Of a DNA stretch of 64,000 bases, positions 21,659-33,235 are shown piece after piece. Both the position numbers and the translations under genes were made by a program. Where the stretch lies: positions 1,240,001 to 1,304,000 of the forward strand of contig JASFAU010000009.1 of NCBI GenBank assembly GCA_039704465.1, written 5' to 3'. Origin of the DNA: Plasmodiophora brassicae. Its lineage: Eukaryota; Endomyxa; Phytomyxea; Plasmodiophorida; Plasmodiophoridae. The notes beneath the pieces were generated by a model. It was not told the DNA's origin, searched no databases, and saw nothing but the letters and a program-made list of their open reading frames with translations. How positions within the stretch are numbered: the stretch's first letter is position 1; the number at the start of each line of letters is the position of its first letter.

Positions 21659-24600
21659 TCATGTATTGACCATGCGCTGCAGGAATCGTTCGTACTCGAC
21701 GCGCCCGGTCTGTTGGTCCTTGTGCGCCTCGAACAGGACCCGCGATTCCTGGCGGGTGCGGCCGCTGGTCAGATCATGGGCAGGCGAGCGCGCGGGATGA
21801 CCGGACCTGGCCCGACAGGAAGTGGTCCGTTTGGCGCAGGCGCTCGGCGAACTCGGGGAAGGTGATGCGCGATGGCGGCCGGTCTGGTGGTGCTGGCGCC
21901 CGTGCCGACAGGGCCTGCGCCAGGCGCTGCTTGTCGAACCCGACTTCCAGGTCCTTGGCCGACAGCGCACGCTGCCGCCGCCGCTCGTCGTCGTGCGCCT
22001 GCCTGTGCGCACACAGCGTTCATCGCCCGCCGGTCAATGTCATGCGAGCCACAGGGGCGCGTCCGGCGGCGCCCATACCGGATCTGTTGCAGGCGACGTA
22101 TGGAGGCATTGGTTCGGTAGCACTCCAGAGCAAGGCCCTGTCGGCGGCGGTTCGTCAGTCCCCGCCCTTCCACGTACGACGTCCGGCCGCAGCGATAAAA
22201 TCAACGCAGGCGTACCTCGCAGGTCTGCTCCTGGAGGACGCGCTCGACGAACTTGTGATAGTCGATGGCGGCGGTACCCGGCGCCGCGTACGACTGGAAC
22301 ACCTTCAGCAGGTCCTGGACGACGCCAGCCGGCCGGCCGTCAGCGTACTGCCGAACGGCGACGCGATGGCCACAACGACAGCGGACGGACCTGTTCGTTG
22401 AGCTGGATGCCGAGGCGGCGACACCCCATGGCGAACTCATCGAACTCGAGCTGGCCGCTGCCGTCCGTGTCAAAGACGCGGAAGGCGCGCAGCAGGCGGG
22501 GGCGCCCGTGCGCCCGACTCGTCAGCTTGTCCCGAATGATGTAGTCGACGTCGACGGCCGACGACGAGATGTCCAACTGCGGGCACAGGGTCGTCGCATC
22601 AGAACAACATTGGTCTCGCGTACACAGCACATATATAGCCCGGCGAGTCGCTCGTACATTGGGTTGCCGGGCGACGCGAAGCTCGCGCTCGGCGAACTGT
22701 CCCGCCAGGCCCGCCTGTGTCGTGCCAAGGGGGCGCGCCGTTAGCCAATCCAGGGCGCCGGACGAGAATATGGTGCTCCCCTACGGTCGGATCGAATCCT
22801 TCCTTGGCGAGGGTGTTCATGAACCGGTCGTAGTCGATGGCGTTGCTGGCCGGGTCCGATTTGAACTTGTTGAACAGACGCAGCATGCTCTGCGAGAGAG
22901 AGAGAGAGAGAGTCAGTACCGCGGGTCAGGCCCCGGTGCACGACGATCGTCGGCAAAGCAAACAGCGCGCGTTGGACCTGTCTGGATACGCCCATGTCGA
23001 GCTTGTTGCACAGCTGGACGAACTGTTCAAAGTCGATCTCCTGGATGGACCTTGTCGCGCAATCCAGCCCGATCGACCGCTTCAGCTGGTTGAGACTGTC
23101 GGCGCGCAGACGACCCGCTTAGCCTGCGACGGGGACGGTTCGGGCGACCCCAGCCGTACCCGATGCATTTCTGTTTGACCTTGTCGATGAGGATCTGCTG
23201 CGTCTCGAGCTCGCCCCGGGAGAACGGCCGTGGCACAACGGGGGCCTTCAGGTCGGGTTTCTCCGACTTCATGGGCAGCGACAGTTCGTTGTGCTCGTTC
23301 AGGTTCATCAGCGCCTGGAACTCGTTGTGACTCAGGGCGCCTGCCGGGCACCGAGGCGTTCAGATCGAACGGTTGCCGTCGGATGGCGGTCGATGTCTCG
23401 GCGCGCACCGTTCCCATCGGCGTCGAGCGTGTCGAACACGTCGTTGATGTCGGCCGTCGACAGGATGGCCTTGGTCAGCGCGAGCTGGTGCCTGAGACGG
23501 TAGGTGAAGTCGGCCCTGGTGATCTCGTTCGCCGAGTTCCGTTTGAAGGCCTTGAAGGCGCGCAGGTGGTTGTACAGGCCACGAGGGCGGCACCCTGTCC
23601 GGCAACGCACCGTACGATAAGCAGCAGCAGCAGCAGAGCGACCGCCAGCGTCCCGTCATACCAATGGCGTAGGCGATGACCTGGATCGGGGGAGTCGCGC
23701 TGCCCTGGTACTGGTTCCTGTACAGCGGGGCGCTGCGTGCCCGTGCGCGCCGCACCGGCTGCCGGTGCACGCTGCTCCCCATCTGGTCAACGATGTTGTT
23801 CGTCGACGCCGGCGACTGCCCGTCGCTGTGCAGCAACGACCGCAGGAACTCGTCGTAGTCGATGCGGTCCCGGCCGGACGCGAACTGGTTGAACAGCGTC
23901 CTGGCGTCCTGTGCCCGCAGGGAGCGCCCTCGTCAGCGACAACGGCGAACGAAACCGGACGCTGCCGAATGAGCATATTCACACTGACATTGTCGCTCAG
24001 GTTCAGGCCCAGGTTGCCGAGCACCTTCACGAAATTGTCGAAATCGATCGTGTGCGTGGCATCTGCCGCGGGGCACGCACACACGGTGTCGGCACGCGCG
24101 CCGCTGGGTGCTGCCGGCGAAGGCACGTACCGGCGGCATAGTACTGGAAGGCGTGTCGCAGGCCGAACGACGTCGTCGACTTTTGTGTGATCTTGTCGCG
24201 CAGCAGGTCGCAGATGGCGTCGAGGGATTTCTGGCGCCCGGAGAAGTCCTGGATGACGACGCGGGCGTCCCGTGGCACGTACGGGTCCAGCGTCGATACG
24301 AACCCGGCCTGGCCCGCGTTGCAAACAACGTCACTCGCTGCCGATGGGTCCTCGGGAGCGCCGCCCGTACCTGGGCGTGAGCGTCCAGGACGGGCTCCTG
24401 CAGGATGTGGGTGCAGAAGCGATCGAAGGTGAACCCGGGGCGGCCCGGTTCGCGCACCTGCTCGAACAGGGCCGCACTGCTGTCCGGATGGGTGCTGACG
24501 CCCAGCGCCGTCAGGCCTGTACGCGCCCCCCAACGGACGGGTCAGCTGCGCCCCCGGGTCGCGATGCAACCGAACGACGGCACCTTGTCGGAATCGGTCG

Positions 24601-27269
24601 AGCGTGACGATGCCGTCGCGGTTCGGGGCGAACATCCGGAACGTGTCGGCCAGGGCGTGGCTGCTGGACCGGCGCTGGCGGATGCGCTCCTGCAGGACGG
24701 CGCCCAGGTCGCTGGATGGGACCGCCGGTGCAATCTGCGTTGGACAGCAGAGATCAGCAGATCGACGACCCCCCGTGACCCCAAGCGCGCCGCGGGTGCC
24801 ACCGTTTGGAATTGCGGCCTGCCGGCCCCGTTCGAGAAGTGCATCGCGCCGACCTGCTCGACGATGCCGGACTGGAAGTCGGCCATGGTGATGTACCCGC
24901 GCCCGGATCGGTCCAGGCGTCGGAACATGGCCAGCATCTGCTCGCCTCGTCAGCGACTCGCCTGGCATGGCACGGCACACCAACGTCGACCGTCCTACAT
25001 GGTCCTCAGTGATGTCGGCCAGGCCGGTCAGGCCGATGGCGCTGCGGAACAACTCATAGTCGATCTGCCCGCACCGGGACAGGTCGAACTTGGCGAACGC
25101 TTTGGCCGCCTTGGCGGTTTCACCCTTGACGCCGGCCATCAGCCGGTTGCACAGGCGGGCGTACGCCGCATTCGCGTCCATCGTCGGCGTCTGGGCATGC
25201 AGGCGCTCGGCCCGGCGCAGGAAGTCGGCGTGCATCGGCGTCGGGGCGCGTCCTTGACGGCGCCGCCGATGCTCGCCCGCACATCCGCCATCACATTCGT
25301 CGTCGTCGCCGTCGTCGCTGTCGTCGTCGTCGTTGGCATGCTCTGCACGTGTCTGTCGGTACACCTCGGTCATGTTCAGGTAGGAGGGCGTGCTGGATCG
25401 CCAGGCGACGGCGCTCTGGAACGGGTTCCGACGACCCGACGCCGTCGCCGGCCTGGCGCTAGCGCTGCCCGGCCGGCGACGCCCCTCACCTGGACCCGCA
25501 CTGTCTGGATGCCGGCGTGCCGACACGGGCCGGTTGCTGGCACGCGACACCCTGGCGCCGTTGATGCCGTCGGGTGCGTGTGCACCGGCACGTGAGCCGG
25601 AGCCCTGAACTCGGGCCGATGCAAGCCTGGGCGTGGCGGCCGTGTTTGGCGCTGGCCTAGCAGGCGAGCGGGCGCGCTGCGAGCTTGCTGGTCGGTCAGC
25701 CGGCCGGTCGACGACGGTGCGTGTACGCCCGAGCAGGCGGTCGGACGGCGGCGGCCCCTGGGGAACGTTCGGCACGAACTGTACGCGACGTGGCGAGTGG
25801 GCACGCTGCAGCGAGGCGGGGCGATCCTCGGGCGATAGCTGTCGGCCACCCAGCAGGCGTTCCGAGGGCGGAGCGAACTTGGCCGTGCTCGGCACGAACG
25901 GCGCGGGCTTGGCGGGCGAATGCGGGCGTAGCGAGGCAGGCTTTTCTTCGGGGGCGAGCTCAACGGCACCCAGCAGACGGTTTGATGGCGCAGCGAACTT
26001 GGATGTCTTGGGCACGAAGGGCGCCGGCTTAGCGGGCGAGTGCGGACGCAGCGACGTCGGCTTCTCTTCGGGGGCGAGGACTGTGGCGCCCAGCAGTCGC
26101 TTTGATGGCGCAGCGAAATTCGATGTCTTGGGCACGAAGGGCGCGGGCTTGGCGGGCGAATGCGGGCGCAGCGATGCCGGCTTCTCTTCGGGGGCGAGCT
26201 CGTTGGCACCCAGCAGACGTTGCGATGGGGCAGCGAATCTCGATGTCTTTGGCACGAAGGGCGCGGGTTTAGCCGGCGAGTGCGGGCGCAACGACGCCGG
26301 CTTCTCTTCGGGGGCGAGCTCAGCGGCACCCAGCAGACGATTTGATGGCGCAGCGAATTTCGATGTCTTGGGCACAAAGGGCGCGGGTTTAGCCGGCGAG
26401 TGCGGACGCAGCGAAGCCGGTTTCTCTTCGGGGGCGAGCTCAACGGCACCCAGCAGACGATTTGATGGCGCAGCGAATTTCGATGTCTTTGGCACGAATG
26501 GCGCGGGCTTGGCGGGGGCGTGCGGGCGCAAAGACGCCGGCTTCTCTTCGGGGGCGAGCTCAACGGCACCCAGCAGACGATTTGATGGCGCAGCGAATTT
26601 CGATGTCTTTGGCACGAAGGGCGCGGGTTTAGCCGGCGAGTGCGGACGCAGCGAAGCCGGTTTCTCTTCGGGGGCGAGCTCAACGGCACCCAGCAGACGA
26701 TTTGATGGCGCAGCGAATTTCGATGTCTTTGGCACGAACGGCGCGGGCTTGGCGTGCGCGTGCGGGCGCAGCGACGCCGGCTTCTCTTCGGGGGCGAGCT
26801 CAACGGCACCCAGCAGACGTTGCGATGGTGCAGCGAACTTCGATGTCTTTGGCACGAAGGGCGCGGGTTTGACGGGCGCATGCGGGCGCAGCGACGCCGG
26901 GCGTTCCTCTGGTGCAAGCTCAGCGGCACCGAGGAGGCGCTCCGAGGGCGGCGGCCCTTTCGGGGCACTGGGCTGGAATTTGACGGCCGGTCTCTTGGGT
27001 GCGTGCGCCCGTAAAGACGCGGGGCGATCCTCGGGTGCGAGCGTATGCGCCCCGAGGAGGCGATCCGATGGCGGTTTGCCTTTGGGCACCGGATCCGTCG
27101 CCGTACGATCCCGCCTGCGTGCGACGTCAGGGGCTGGCTGGTTGAGCGCCGCGGGACGGTCCGGACCCGAGACCGTCTGCTTGCCAAGCAGACGATCCGA
27201 GGGCGGACGGGTGCTCCTGGCAGCAGCGGACGACGACGCTGCTGGCCGAGACCGGACGGATGCGGGCAT
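21659..27269 (-). CDS. RLLG-repeat protein fused to a long EF-hand array, 17 exons, 1493 aa
   Basis: Exons: 27269-24999, 24940-24803, 24734-24584, 24516-24371, 24308-24131, 24062-23989, 23908-23662, 23594-23409, 23340-23160, 23095-22978, 22889-22785, 22714-22658, 22576-22391, 22314-22216, 22137-22079, 22002-21807, 21748-21659; 1494 codons, all phases match. The first exon encodes 13 copies of a Pro-rich unit centred on PSxRLLG and LAPEE(K/R)PASLRP, then NMTEVYRQTR and an acidic patch. The rest is a chain of EF-hand-like helix pairs. Some have good loops (DADGNGALSHNEF, DTDGSGQLEFDEF); most are degenerate (GQIDYELFR, DRIDYDEFL). Overall shape recalls EFCAB6-type multi-EF-hand proteins of cilia and flagella; that comparison is inference. 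The repeat domain is not one I know. Confidence 0.75.
25800..27240 (-). repeat. Coding tandem repeat, period mostly 120 bp
   Basis: At least nine units between about 25,900 and 26,980 repeat exactly every 120 bp (40 codons), with diverged units either side, for 13 RLLG motifs. Middle units are nearly identical at DNA level, so they have been recently homogenised or amplified. Opposite-strand ORFs across this block are by-products of the repeat. Confidence 0.9.
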
Positions 27270-27479
27270 GGCAGGCCGTCGTGTGTGTTGGTTGGGCCAA
27301 CCCGTACGGAATAGGCAGCAGCGCACCACCACCAGGGTCCGATTGCACCGATCGTCGCACCGTACCTGCATAGGGGGACGACCAGGAATATCGACATGAG
27401 CGTGGGGTGTTCGCATCCGACATTGGTTGGCACAGCACTGCGCCCGCCCGGTTACGTATATCAATATTATAGGCGCGCC

Positions 27480-28796
27480 TTATGAGACGTATTGTCTTCG
27501 CGTCTCCCTGTACAGCTCGGTCATGTTGACGTAGACGACGATGGGTCGCATGCTGGTCGGGTACGCGAACGGGTTCCGCTTTGTCGTGCCGCTGGGCGGA
27601 TTCACGTCCGGCGCGGCCGTATCTGCCTGGGCGGTGCTGGTACGATGCAGGCGCAGCAATCGGTCGGAGGGTGCGGGCACGTTCGCGGACGGCGGCGTGT
27701 AGGGTACCGGCCTGACCAGGACCGGCGGTCGCAACGACGCCGGGCGCTGCTCCGGAGGCAGCTTGACATGAGCGCCCAGCAGGCGATCCGACGGGGGCTT
27801 CTCTCGGGGAACATTCACCTCGGCCGGGGCCGCCACGTCGACCTCGTCTGTTTCCGCAGCCCCAAGCAGGCGCTGAGATGGGGGACGCGCATGCGCCCCT
27901 ACGCCCGCGTGGGAAGGCACCGGTGTCGTGAGTGCCGGCGCCTGAAATGATGCCGGGCGGTCCCGCGCATTGAGCTTCTTGACACCAAGCAGGCGCTCGG
28001 ACGGCGGCCTAGCTGGGCCTTTGGCGCCCATGACGGGTGCCGGTGCGGGGCGGCACCTGTCCGCCGCCAGGAGACGATCAGATGGGGGCCGCACCCTGGC
28101 AGCGGCACTGTCGTCGCCGCGTCGGACGGGCACGACGGGTTTATGCGGCTTCAGGCAGGCGGAGCGGTCCTTGTCGGGCAGGGCGCGCCTGGCGCCGAGC
28201 AGGCGGTCGGAAGGCGGCCGGACGTGCGGCGCGGGATCGGGTGCGGGCGCCGGCACTGGGGCAATGGGTCTCGGCGGGCGCAGCGACGCCGGAAGGTCCT
28301 CGGGCGGCAACTTCTGCAGGCCCAGCAGCCGATCGGACGGTTTCCATTGGCGACGGTCGCCGGACGTCTCCCGACGTACGGGAACGATCGGGACGGGCGC
28401 CTTCAGCGACGTCGGGCGGTCCTCCGGCGCCAGGCGCGCCTTGCCCAGGAGACGATCGGAAGGCGGCTTGATGTGCGGATCAGGTGGTCGTACGGGGACG
28501 ACCGGTGCGGGCGGGCGCAATGACGCCGGGCGCTCTTCGGGGGCGATCTTCTGACGACCCAGCAGGCGGTCGGAGGGCGCTGGCACGGGCCGATCCCGTC
28601 GCAGGGCAGGTTCCGAGACGCACGCCCGCAGGGCGGCCTGCTGATCCGCGACCTTACTGCCGGGACGCCCACGATTCAGGCAGAGCAGGCGGGCCGATGG
28701 CCCGGCCGATGCCGACAAGGCCGACGGCGCTGACGACAACGACGAATTAGACAGGTGTGCACCTGCTGCCGTGACGGGCGTCGTGTCCGGCGGCAT
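27480..28796 (-). CDS. RLLG-repeat protein without EF-hands, 438 aa
   Basis: Paralogue of the N-terminal half of the neighbouring EF-hand fusion, 210 bp upstream of it on the same strand. It holds about nine units of the form PPSDRLLG, then (L)xPExRPASLR and a Pro/Val strand (PVPV), but the units are diverged and unequal in length. It ends KRNPFAYPTSMRPIVVYVNM, then TELYRETRR, matching RRNPFQ...YLNMTEVYRQTR that closes the repeat domain of the neighbour. No EF-hand, signal peptide or membrane segment. The single uninterrupted ORF and the shared closing motif support a real gene. Confidence 0.75.
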   Translation of the reverse strand: MPPDTTPVTAAGAHLSNSSLSSAPSALSASAGPSARLLCLNRGRPGSKVADQQAALRACVSEPALRRDRPVPAPSDRLLGRQKIAPEERPASLRPPAPVVPVRPPDPHIKPPSDRLLGKARLAPEDRPTSLKAPVPIVPVRRETSGDRRQWKPSDRLLGLQKLPPEDLPASLRPPRPIAPVPAPAPDPAPHVRPPSDRLLGARRALPDKDRSACLKPHKPVVPVRRGDDSAAARVRPPSDRLLAADRCRPAPAPVMGAKGPARPPSERLLGVKKLNARDRPASFQAPALTTPVPSHAGVGAHARPPSQRLLGAAETDEVDVAAPAEVNVPREKPPSDRLLGAHVKLPPEQRPASLRPPVLVRPVPYTPPSANVPAPSDRLLRLHRTSTAQADTAAPDVNPPSGTTKRNPFAYPTSMRPIVVYVNMTELYRETRRQYVS

Positions 28797-29096
28797 GCCG
28801 CTCGGGATGCCGACCGACGCGGCGTACGGCTACCTGGATCGATATCTCTCTTTCTCTCTCTCTCATATCTGTGGAGGAGCGCGCTCGACGACACACTGCA
28901 GGCAGGCTTCTGAGCGGGACACGGCAGACCAGTAGCGGAGGGGCGACCGTGGACGATCCAAGGCGGCCGGCCAGTGTGCCCCATTGATGTGCAGATGGCA
29001 GGAGAGGCGGTAGGTTGCCGACGTACAACACCAAGAAGGCCGTGTTCAGGAGGCCGCCACATTACCCTTCTCATCGAAGAGCTGGTCTAATGTCAT
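28797..29096. other. Intergenic with CT microsatellite
   Basis: Contains a (CT)n run at about 28,845-28,865. No gene seen. Confidence 0.5.
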
Positions 29097-30423
29097 CTAC
29101 TCGCCCGTTTCGCGAGCGAGACGATGTCCCAGGGCAGCCGCGTCCGGGTGAGCGCAGGTACGGAACAGATGCAGTAAATCGTGCGGAATGCCCTTCCGCA
29201 AGGAGGCGTATGGCTCCCATGAGACATAGTCGTCGGAGAACCCGCGCCAATGCCTGAGCAGATGCCAGCGATGGGCTTCCTTGCGAATGTCGAGGGCTGA
29301 CTCGACCTCATATGCCATATCGTGGAAGGCCATCTGGTCGACGAGCTCCTCGGTGGCATTCAAAACGGTGTCGGCATATGGCCGGAGGCGTTGAACAAAA
29401 CCTTGTCGAAGGCACTGCCATCGACAGGGTTTTCTAGGGGAGGGGGGAGCGCGATGTACTCCGAGCGCGTGTCGACAGCGCGGGCTGGCCCGCGCCAGAG
29501 TAAACTGAGGTTAGGACCCTCCCGGCGTGGGGACAGCGTACAGGTAGTAATCACCAACGATGACGTGGAGCGAAGGAGCCCCCCGATGAGCGTCCGCACG
29601 TTCGTGGTTGGTCGCCCGTTGAGCCGTCACGGCAGAGTGCATGTCGCGCAACGAATCGCGTAGGGTTCGTACAGAATCGATCATGGCTTGAGTGTCAACC
29701 GGAATGTCCAGATACCCCTGGCGAAACGGGGACCAGATATATAGAGTCGAGCGGAGAACTCGGGGCAAGGCCCGTCATGATCTCGATGGGGGCGAGCTGG
29801 GGATCGGGACTGATGCCGTTGTTCAGGGCGTAGCGTAGGAGCCGGAGGAAGGTGGCCCATTCCTTGAAATGGACCCGGAATTCTGAACACCACGAGCGAA
29901 GGATAGCGAGAAGGTGACGGTTAGCGGTCTCAACACCAGCGTGGGTCCATGAACAATAAGCAGGCGAAGTTCGTCCATCACCTGATTCAGGAAATAGGAA
30001 CCGCGATCACTGCTCCAGAGGTGGACAACACCAAGACGGGTGAACCAGTCGAACAGAGAGTCGGCGGCGTGCCGAGAAGTTGGCGTAGTGGTCGCAAACA
30101 AGTCGGCATAACCACTGATCATCTTGTCCCGCGTAACAAGGACGTATTCGTCACCAGACAGGGATGGTCCGATGTAGAGATAATCGAATTCGATAACCGC
30201 ATTGGGACAATCAGCCGACGGATTCGACCCAAGCGGACGCGGGACATGTTTGGTGGGAAGACAGTGAAGACACTGGCGCACGAACGCCTCGGCGTCGCGC
30301 TTCATACCGCGCCAATAGAAACGGGCAGCTACCTAGAGCCTGATAGGTGGCCTCCATGGCACGATGTCCAGCCGAGCCGCAATGAGCGACGATGAGAATG
30401 CGCAGCTGGAGGTCGAGGACCAC
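29097..30423 (-). mobile_element. Decayed Ty3/gypsy integrase-chromodomain fragment
   Basis: Broken minus-strand frames read in order as retroviral-type integrase. A zinc-binding HHCC end appears as FVRQCLHCLPTKHVPRPLG. Core pieces follow: AVIEFDYLYIG, WFTRLGVVHLWSSDRGSYFL. Near 29,100-29,360 there is a chromodomain (HWRGFSDDYVSWEPYASL). Several stops and frame changes lie between, and no LTR was found, so it is a relic. The same family structure occurs in the intact elements later in the window. Confidence 0.8.
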
Positions 30424-30635
30424 CTATCAGGCTCTAGCTGCCCGTTTTTATTGGCGCGGTATGAAGCGCGACGCCGAGGCGTTCGTGCGCCAGTGTCTTC
30501 CACTGTTCCCACCAAACATGTCGCCCTCATTCCGCGTCCGCTTGGGTCGAACCCGTCGGCTGATCGTCCCAATGCGGATTATCGAATTCGATTACCTCTA
30601 CGTCGGACCATCCCTGTCTGGTGAGGAATACCGGA
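30165..30635. repeat. Inverted duplication of the gypsy integrase N-terminus
   Basis: The integrase segment starting CACCTATCAGGCTCTAG and running through KRDAEAFVRQC to FDYLY is present on the minus strand (about 30,355 down to 30,170). It is present again, diverged, on the plus strand (about 30,419-30,635). The two copies face apart around a spacer of roughly 65 bp. Confidence 0.75.
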
Positions 30636-30979
30636 ATACGTCGAGGAGTGAGGGGTGCGCGCGCGGCCGACGAGGCAGTGGCATCGGGGGCGCGGCGTCC
30701 CTCCGCAAAATGCGGTCAGGCGACTCAGCGGCGGCGGCGACGACGACGAGGCATTTTGCGCGGCCGGCCGGGCGTCGATCCGGTCCAGTGTGCGGCCGTT
30801 CCCGACAACGCACACACACACACAGAGAGACACACAGGCGGGCGCGCGCTCATCACCGGCTGCTACCACCAGGGGGGCGACGTCGCACCCTCACACACAC
30901 ACACACACCCTCACACACGCACACACGCAGGCGCAGCGCCGCGCACCCTCCTCATATATACCCTAGATAAGGGGCGCAG
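30636..30979. other. Intergenic with CA microsatellites
   Basis: Interrupted (CA)n runs at about 30,808-30,835 and 30,892-30,930. This is the upstream region of GOT1. Confidence 0.55.
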
Positions 30980-31608
30980 ATGCTCGGCGACAATAGGAGT
31001 AGGTTGGGCGCCCCCCACACTGGACCACGTCGGGCTGACGCTGGTGTCGCGCGCACACAGAACTGGGCATCGGCCTGACGGGCATCGGGTCGCTCTTCCT
31101 TGTGCTCGGCATCCTCCTCCTGTTCGACAAGGCCCTACTAGCCATGGGCAACGTACGTGCGGTCGCGTCGCTCGTCATCCAATGTGCTGCGATGGCGCCG
31201 ACGGTAACAGTCCCGGTCGCTGTAGATCCTATTCCTGTGCGGCGTCATCCTGATCATTGGCGTGCGCAACACGGCCCGCTTCTTCTACCGCAAGGGCAAG
31301 ATCCGGGGCACCTGCTGCTTCCTGGGCGGCATCGCCCTGGTCCTCTGCGGATGGCCCGTCATCGGCATCGCCGTCGAACTGTTCGGCATGATCAACCTGT
31401 TCGGGTACGGATCATGGATGACGCGCGTCGTCGCCTGCACCGGCCGTGTCGCGCCCTGCTGACCGCTCCTCCCCACAGGAACTTCTTCCCGGTGATCGTC
31501 ACGTTCCTGCGCAGCCTGCCCGTCATCGGCCCGCTCCTGAACATGCCGGGCGTGTCGCACGCGGTCGACCGCCTCGTCGGCCACGTCCTGCCCACACACT
31601 CGGCATGA
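30980..31608 (+). CDS. GOT1: GOT1 vesicle transport protein, 4 exons, 139 aa
   Basis: Small four-helix membrane protein of early Golgi/ER-Golgi transport. Exons 30980-30998, 31061-31152, 31226-31404, 31479-31608 (introns 62, 73, 74 bp) give 139 residues, the family's usual length. The first exon is only 19 bp (MLGDNR plus one base). Signatures: LGIGLTGIGSLFLVLGILLL, FDKALLAMGN, NTARFFYRKGKIRGTCCFLG, GWPVIGIAVELFG, NFFPVIVTFLRSLPVIGPLL. It converges with the coiled-coil gene 59 bp downstream. Confidence 0.93.
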
Positions 31609-31667
31609 TGGGCGCCCCGACCCGACCGGTCCATACACGAGATCCCCCTATGCGAGCAGCCACCGTG

Positions 31668-33235
31668 TTATATGGGCGCCTCCACGTCCGCCTTCCCCTG
31701 GTGCAGGTCGGCGATGCGGCCGGAGAGCGCCTGGACGCGCGCGATCAGGTCCGGGTCGATCGTCGCCCATGGCGCCGGGGCCGCTGCCGTCGCCGTCGAC
31801 CGGGCGTGGCGCGCCCACTCCTCGTCGATCGCCCGCCTGTGCTGCGCGCAGACGTCGTCGGCCACCTGCTGAATGCAGTGCTGCCGGCGCGTCTCCAGCC
31901 GCTGTCGCAGCGCGTCCAGGGCGGCGGCGCGCTCACCGGCGGCCGCCTCCCTGATCGTCTGCTCCCATTGCTGGCGGGCGGCCTCGAACTCGCCTGCGAT
32001 CACCCCCGGTCAGCACCGTGTCGCCGGCCGCACCGCATCACGTTTGTACCTTCCAGGGCGCGTATCTCGTCCTGCAGTCGGCGTTCTGCGTCCTGCTTCT
32101 GGGCCTGCTGGTCGGCCTCGACCTGGCGCTGCAGGTCGGCGCGCAGGCGCTCGATGCGCTCGTCGTGGTCGGCGTCGATGGCGCGGCGCTGCTCCTGCAG
32201 GCGCTGGTCGGCCTGGGCGCGCGCCTCCTGGCGCATCCGGTCGGCCTGCAGGCGCCATTCGGCGGCGACCTTGCACCTGTACGCCTTCAGCGACTGCTCG
32301 GTCTGCGCCTGCAGGGCGGCGTCCAGGTCCGCCTGGAACCGGGCGGCGTGCCGGGCCTGGTCCGCGTCAATGTCCTTGCGCAGGCGCCGCTCGTGGGCCT
32401 TGGCGCGCGCCCTGCAGGACGCCTCCTGCTCCGCGCGTTGCTGGGCGGCCTGGGCGCCCAGCTCGCCCAGCAGTGCCTGGCACGCGGGCTGGTGTCAGAC
32501 ATCCACGCGGGCGCGTCGTCGTCGCGGCCGCACCTTCTCCTTGCCGGCCATGTCGCGTTGGTGCCGGCCGCGAACCTCCTGCAGCTGCTTGCTGAGCGCC
32601 GCCTGCGCTTCGCGTCGTACGGCTTCGAGGCGTCGCTCGCCGTCGTCCTTCAGCCGCTGCTCGACGGCCGCCAGGCGTCGCTGGCGTTCCTGCTCGAGGC
32701 GGTGCCGCTCGGCCTGGATCTGGTCGGCGATCTCGGCGCGGGCCTCGGCGCCGATCCGCTCGGCGTCCCTGTCGACGTCGTCGCGTAGGGCGCGTTCCGC
32801 GTCGGCGACCGCGTCGAGCGCCTGGCGCCGGGCGCGCTCCCGGACCGACTCGACCAGCTGCGATCGGGTCGTCTGCCATCGCGCCTGCAGGTCGGCGACG
32901 GCCGACTGCAACGCGGCCTGGGCCGCCTGGTGCCCCTCGCCAACGACCCGGTGGATCAGCGCGCTGACCTGCTCGTCGTGGTCGGCCTGCAGGCGTCGCA
33001 GGGATTCCTGCAGGTCGGCCTGGAACGCCGCCATCATGTCCCGCGTCAGGCGCGGCGCATGACGGTCCAGGTAGGCGTCCGCCGCGGATCGCAGGGCGCC
33101 CTGCCGGCCGGCCAGCGACGCGTCCAGGCCGTCCAGCGACGACTGCCAGCGCCGCACGAGCACGTCGGCATCGGCCCGCAAATGCAGGTCCAGCGAGGCG
33201 CATCGGGACGCGTACTCGTCCAGGACGGCGTCCAT
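31668..33235 (-). CDS. Long coiled-coil protein, 488 aa
   Basis: Exons 33235-32534, 32488-32050, 31993-31668; introns 45 and 56 bp; 489 codons in phase. Almost the whole chain after residue 15 is heptad-rich, with Glu/Arg/Gln/Ala (RHRLEQERQRRLAAVEQRL type) and no globular domain. This resembles structural or centrosomal/flagellar coiled-coil proteins, but no specific family is recognised. The second exon has no ATG until 32236, so it is found only through splicing. Start chosen at MDAVLDEYASRC. It faces away from the Tctex gene. Confidence 0.75.

Noticed and set aside
25900..26980. CRISPR-like array
   Set aside because: Repeats are 120 bp, head-to-tail, coding and without unique spacers; the genome is eukaryotic.
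25633..27399. 588-residue plus-strand ORF across the RLLG repeats
   Set aside because: It is the antisense of a 120-bp in-frame repeat. The minus strand carries the conserved repeat shared with the neighbouring paralogue and splices into EF-hand exons.
30636..30979. Long plus ORF across CA repeats (30621-31253)
   Set aside because: Composition is that of translated microsatellite; the GOT1 exons lie in other frames.
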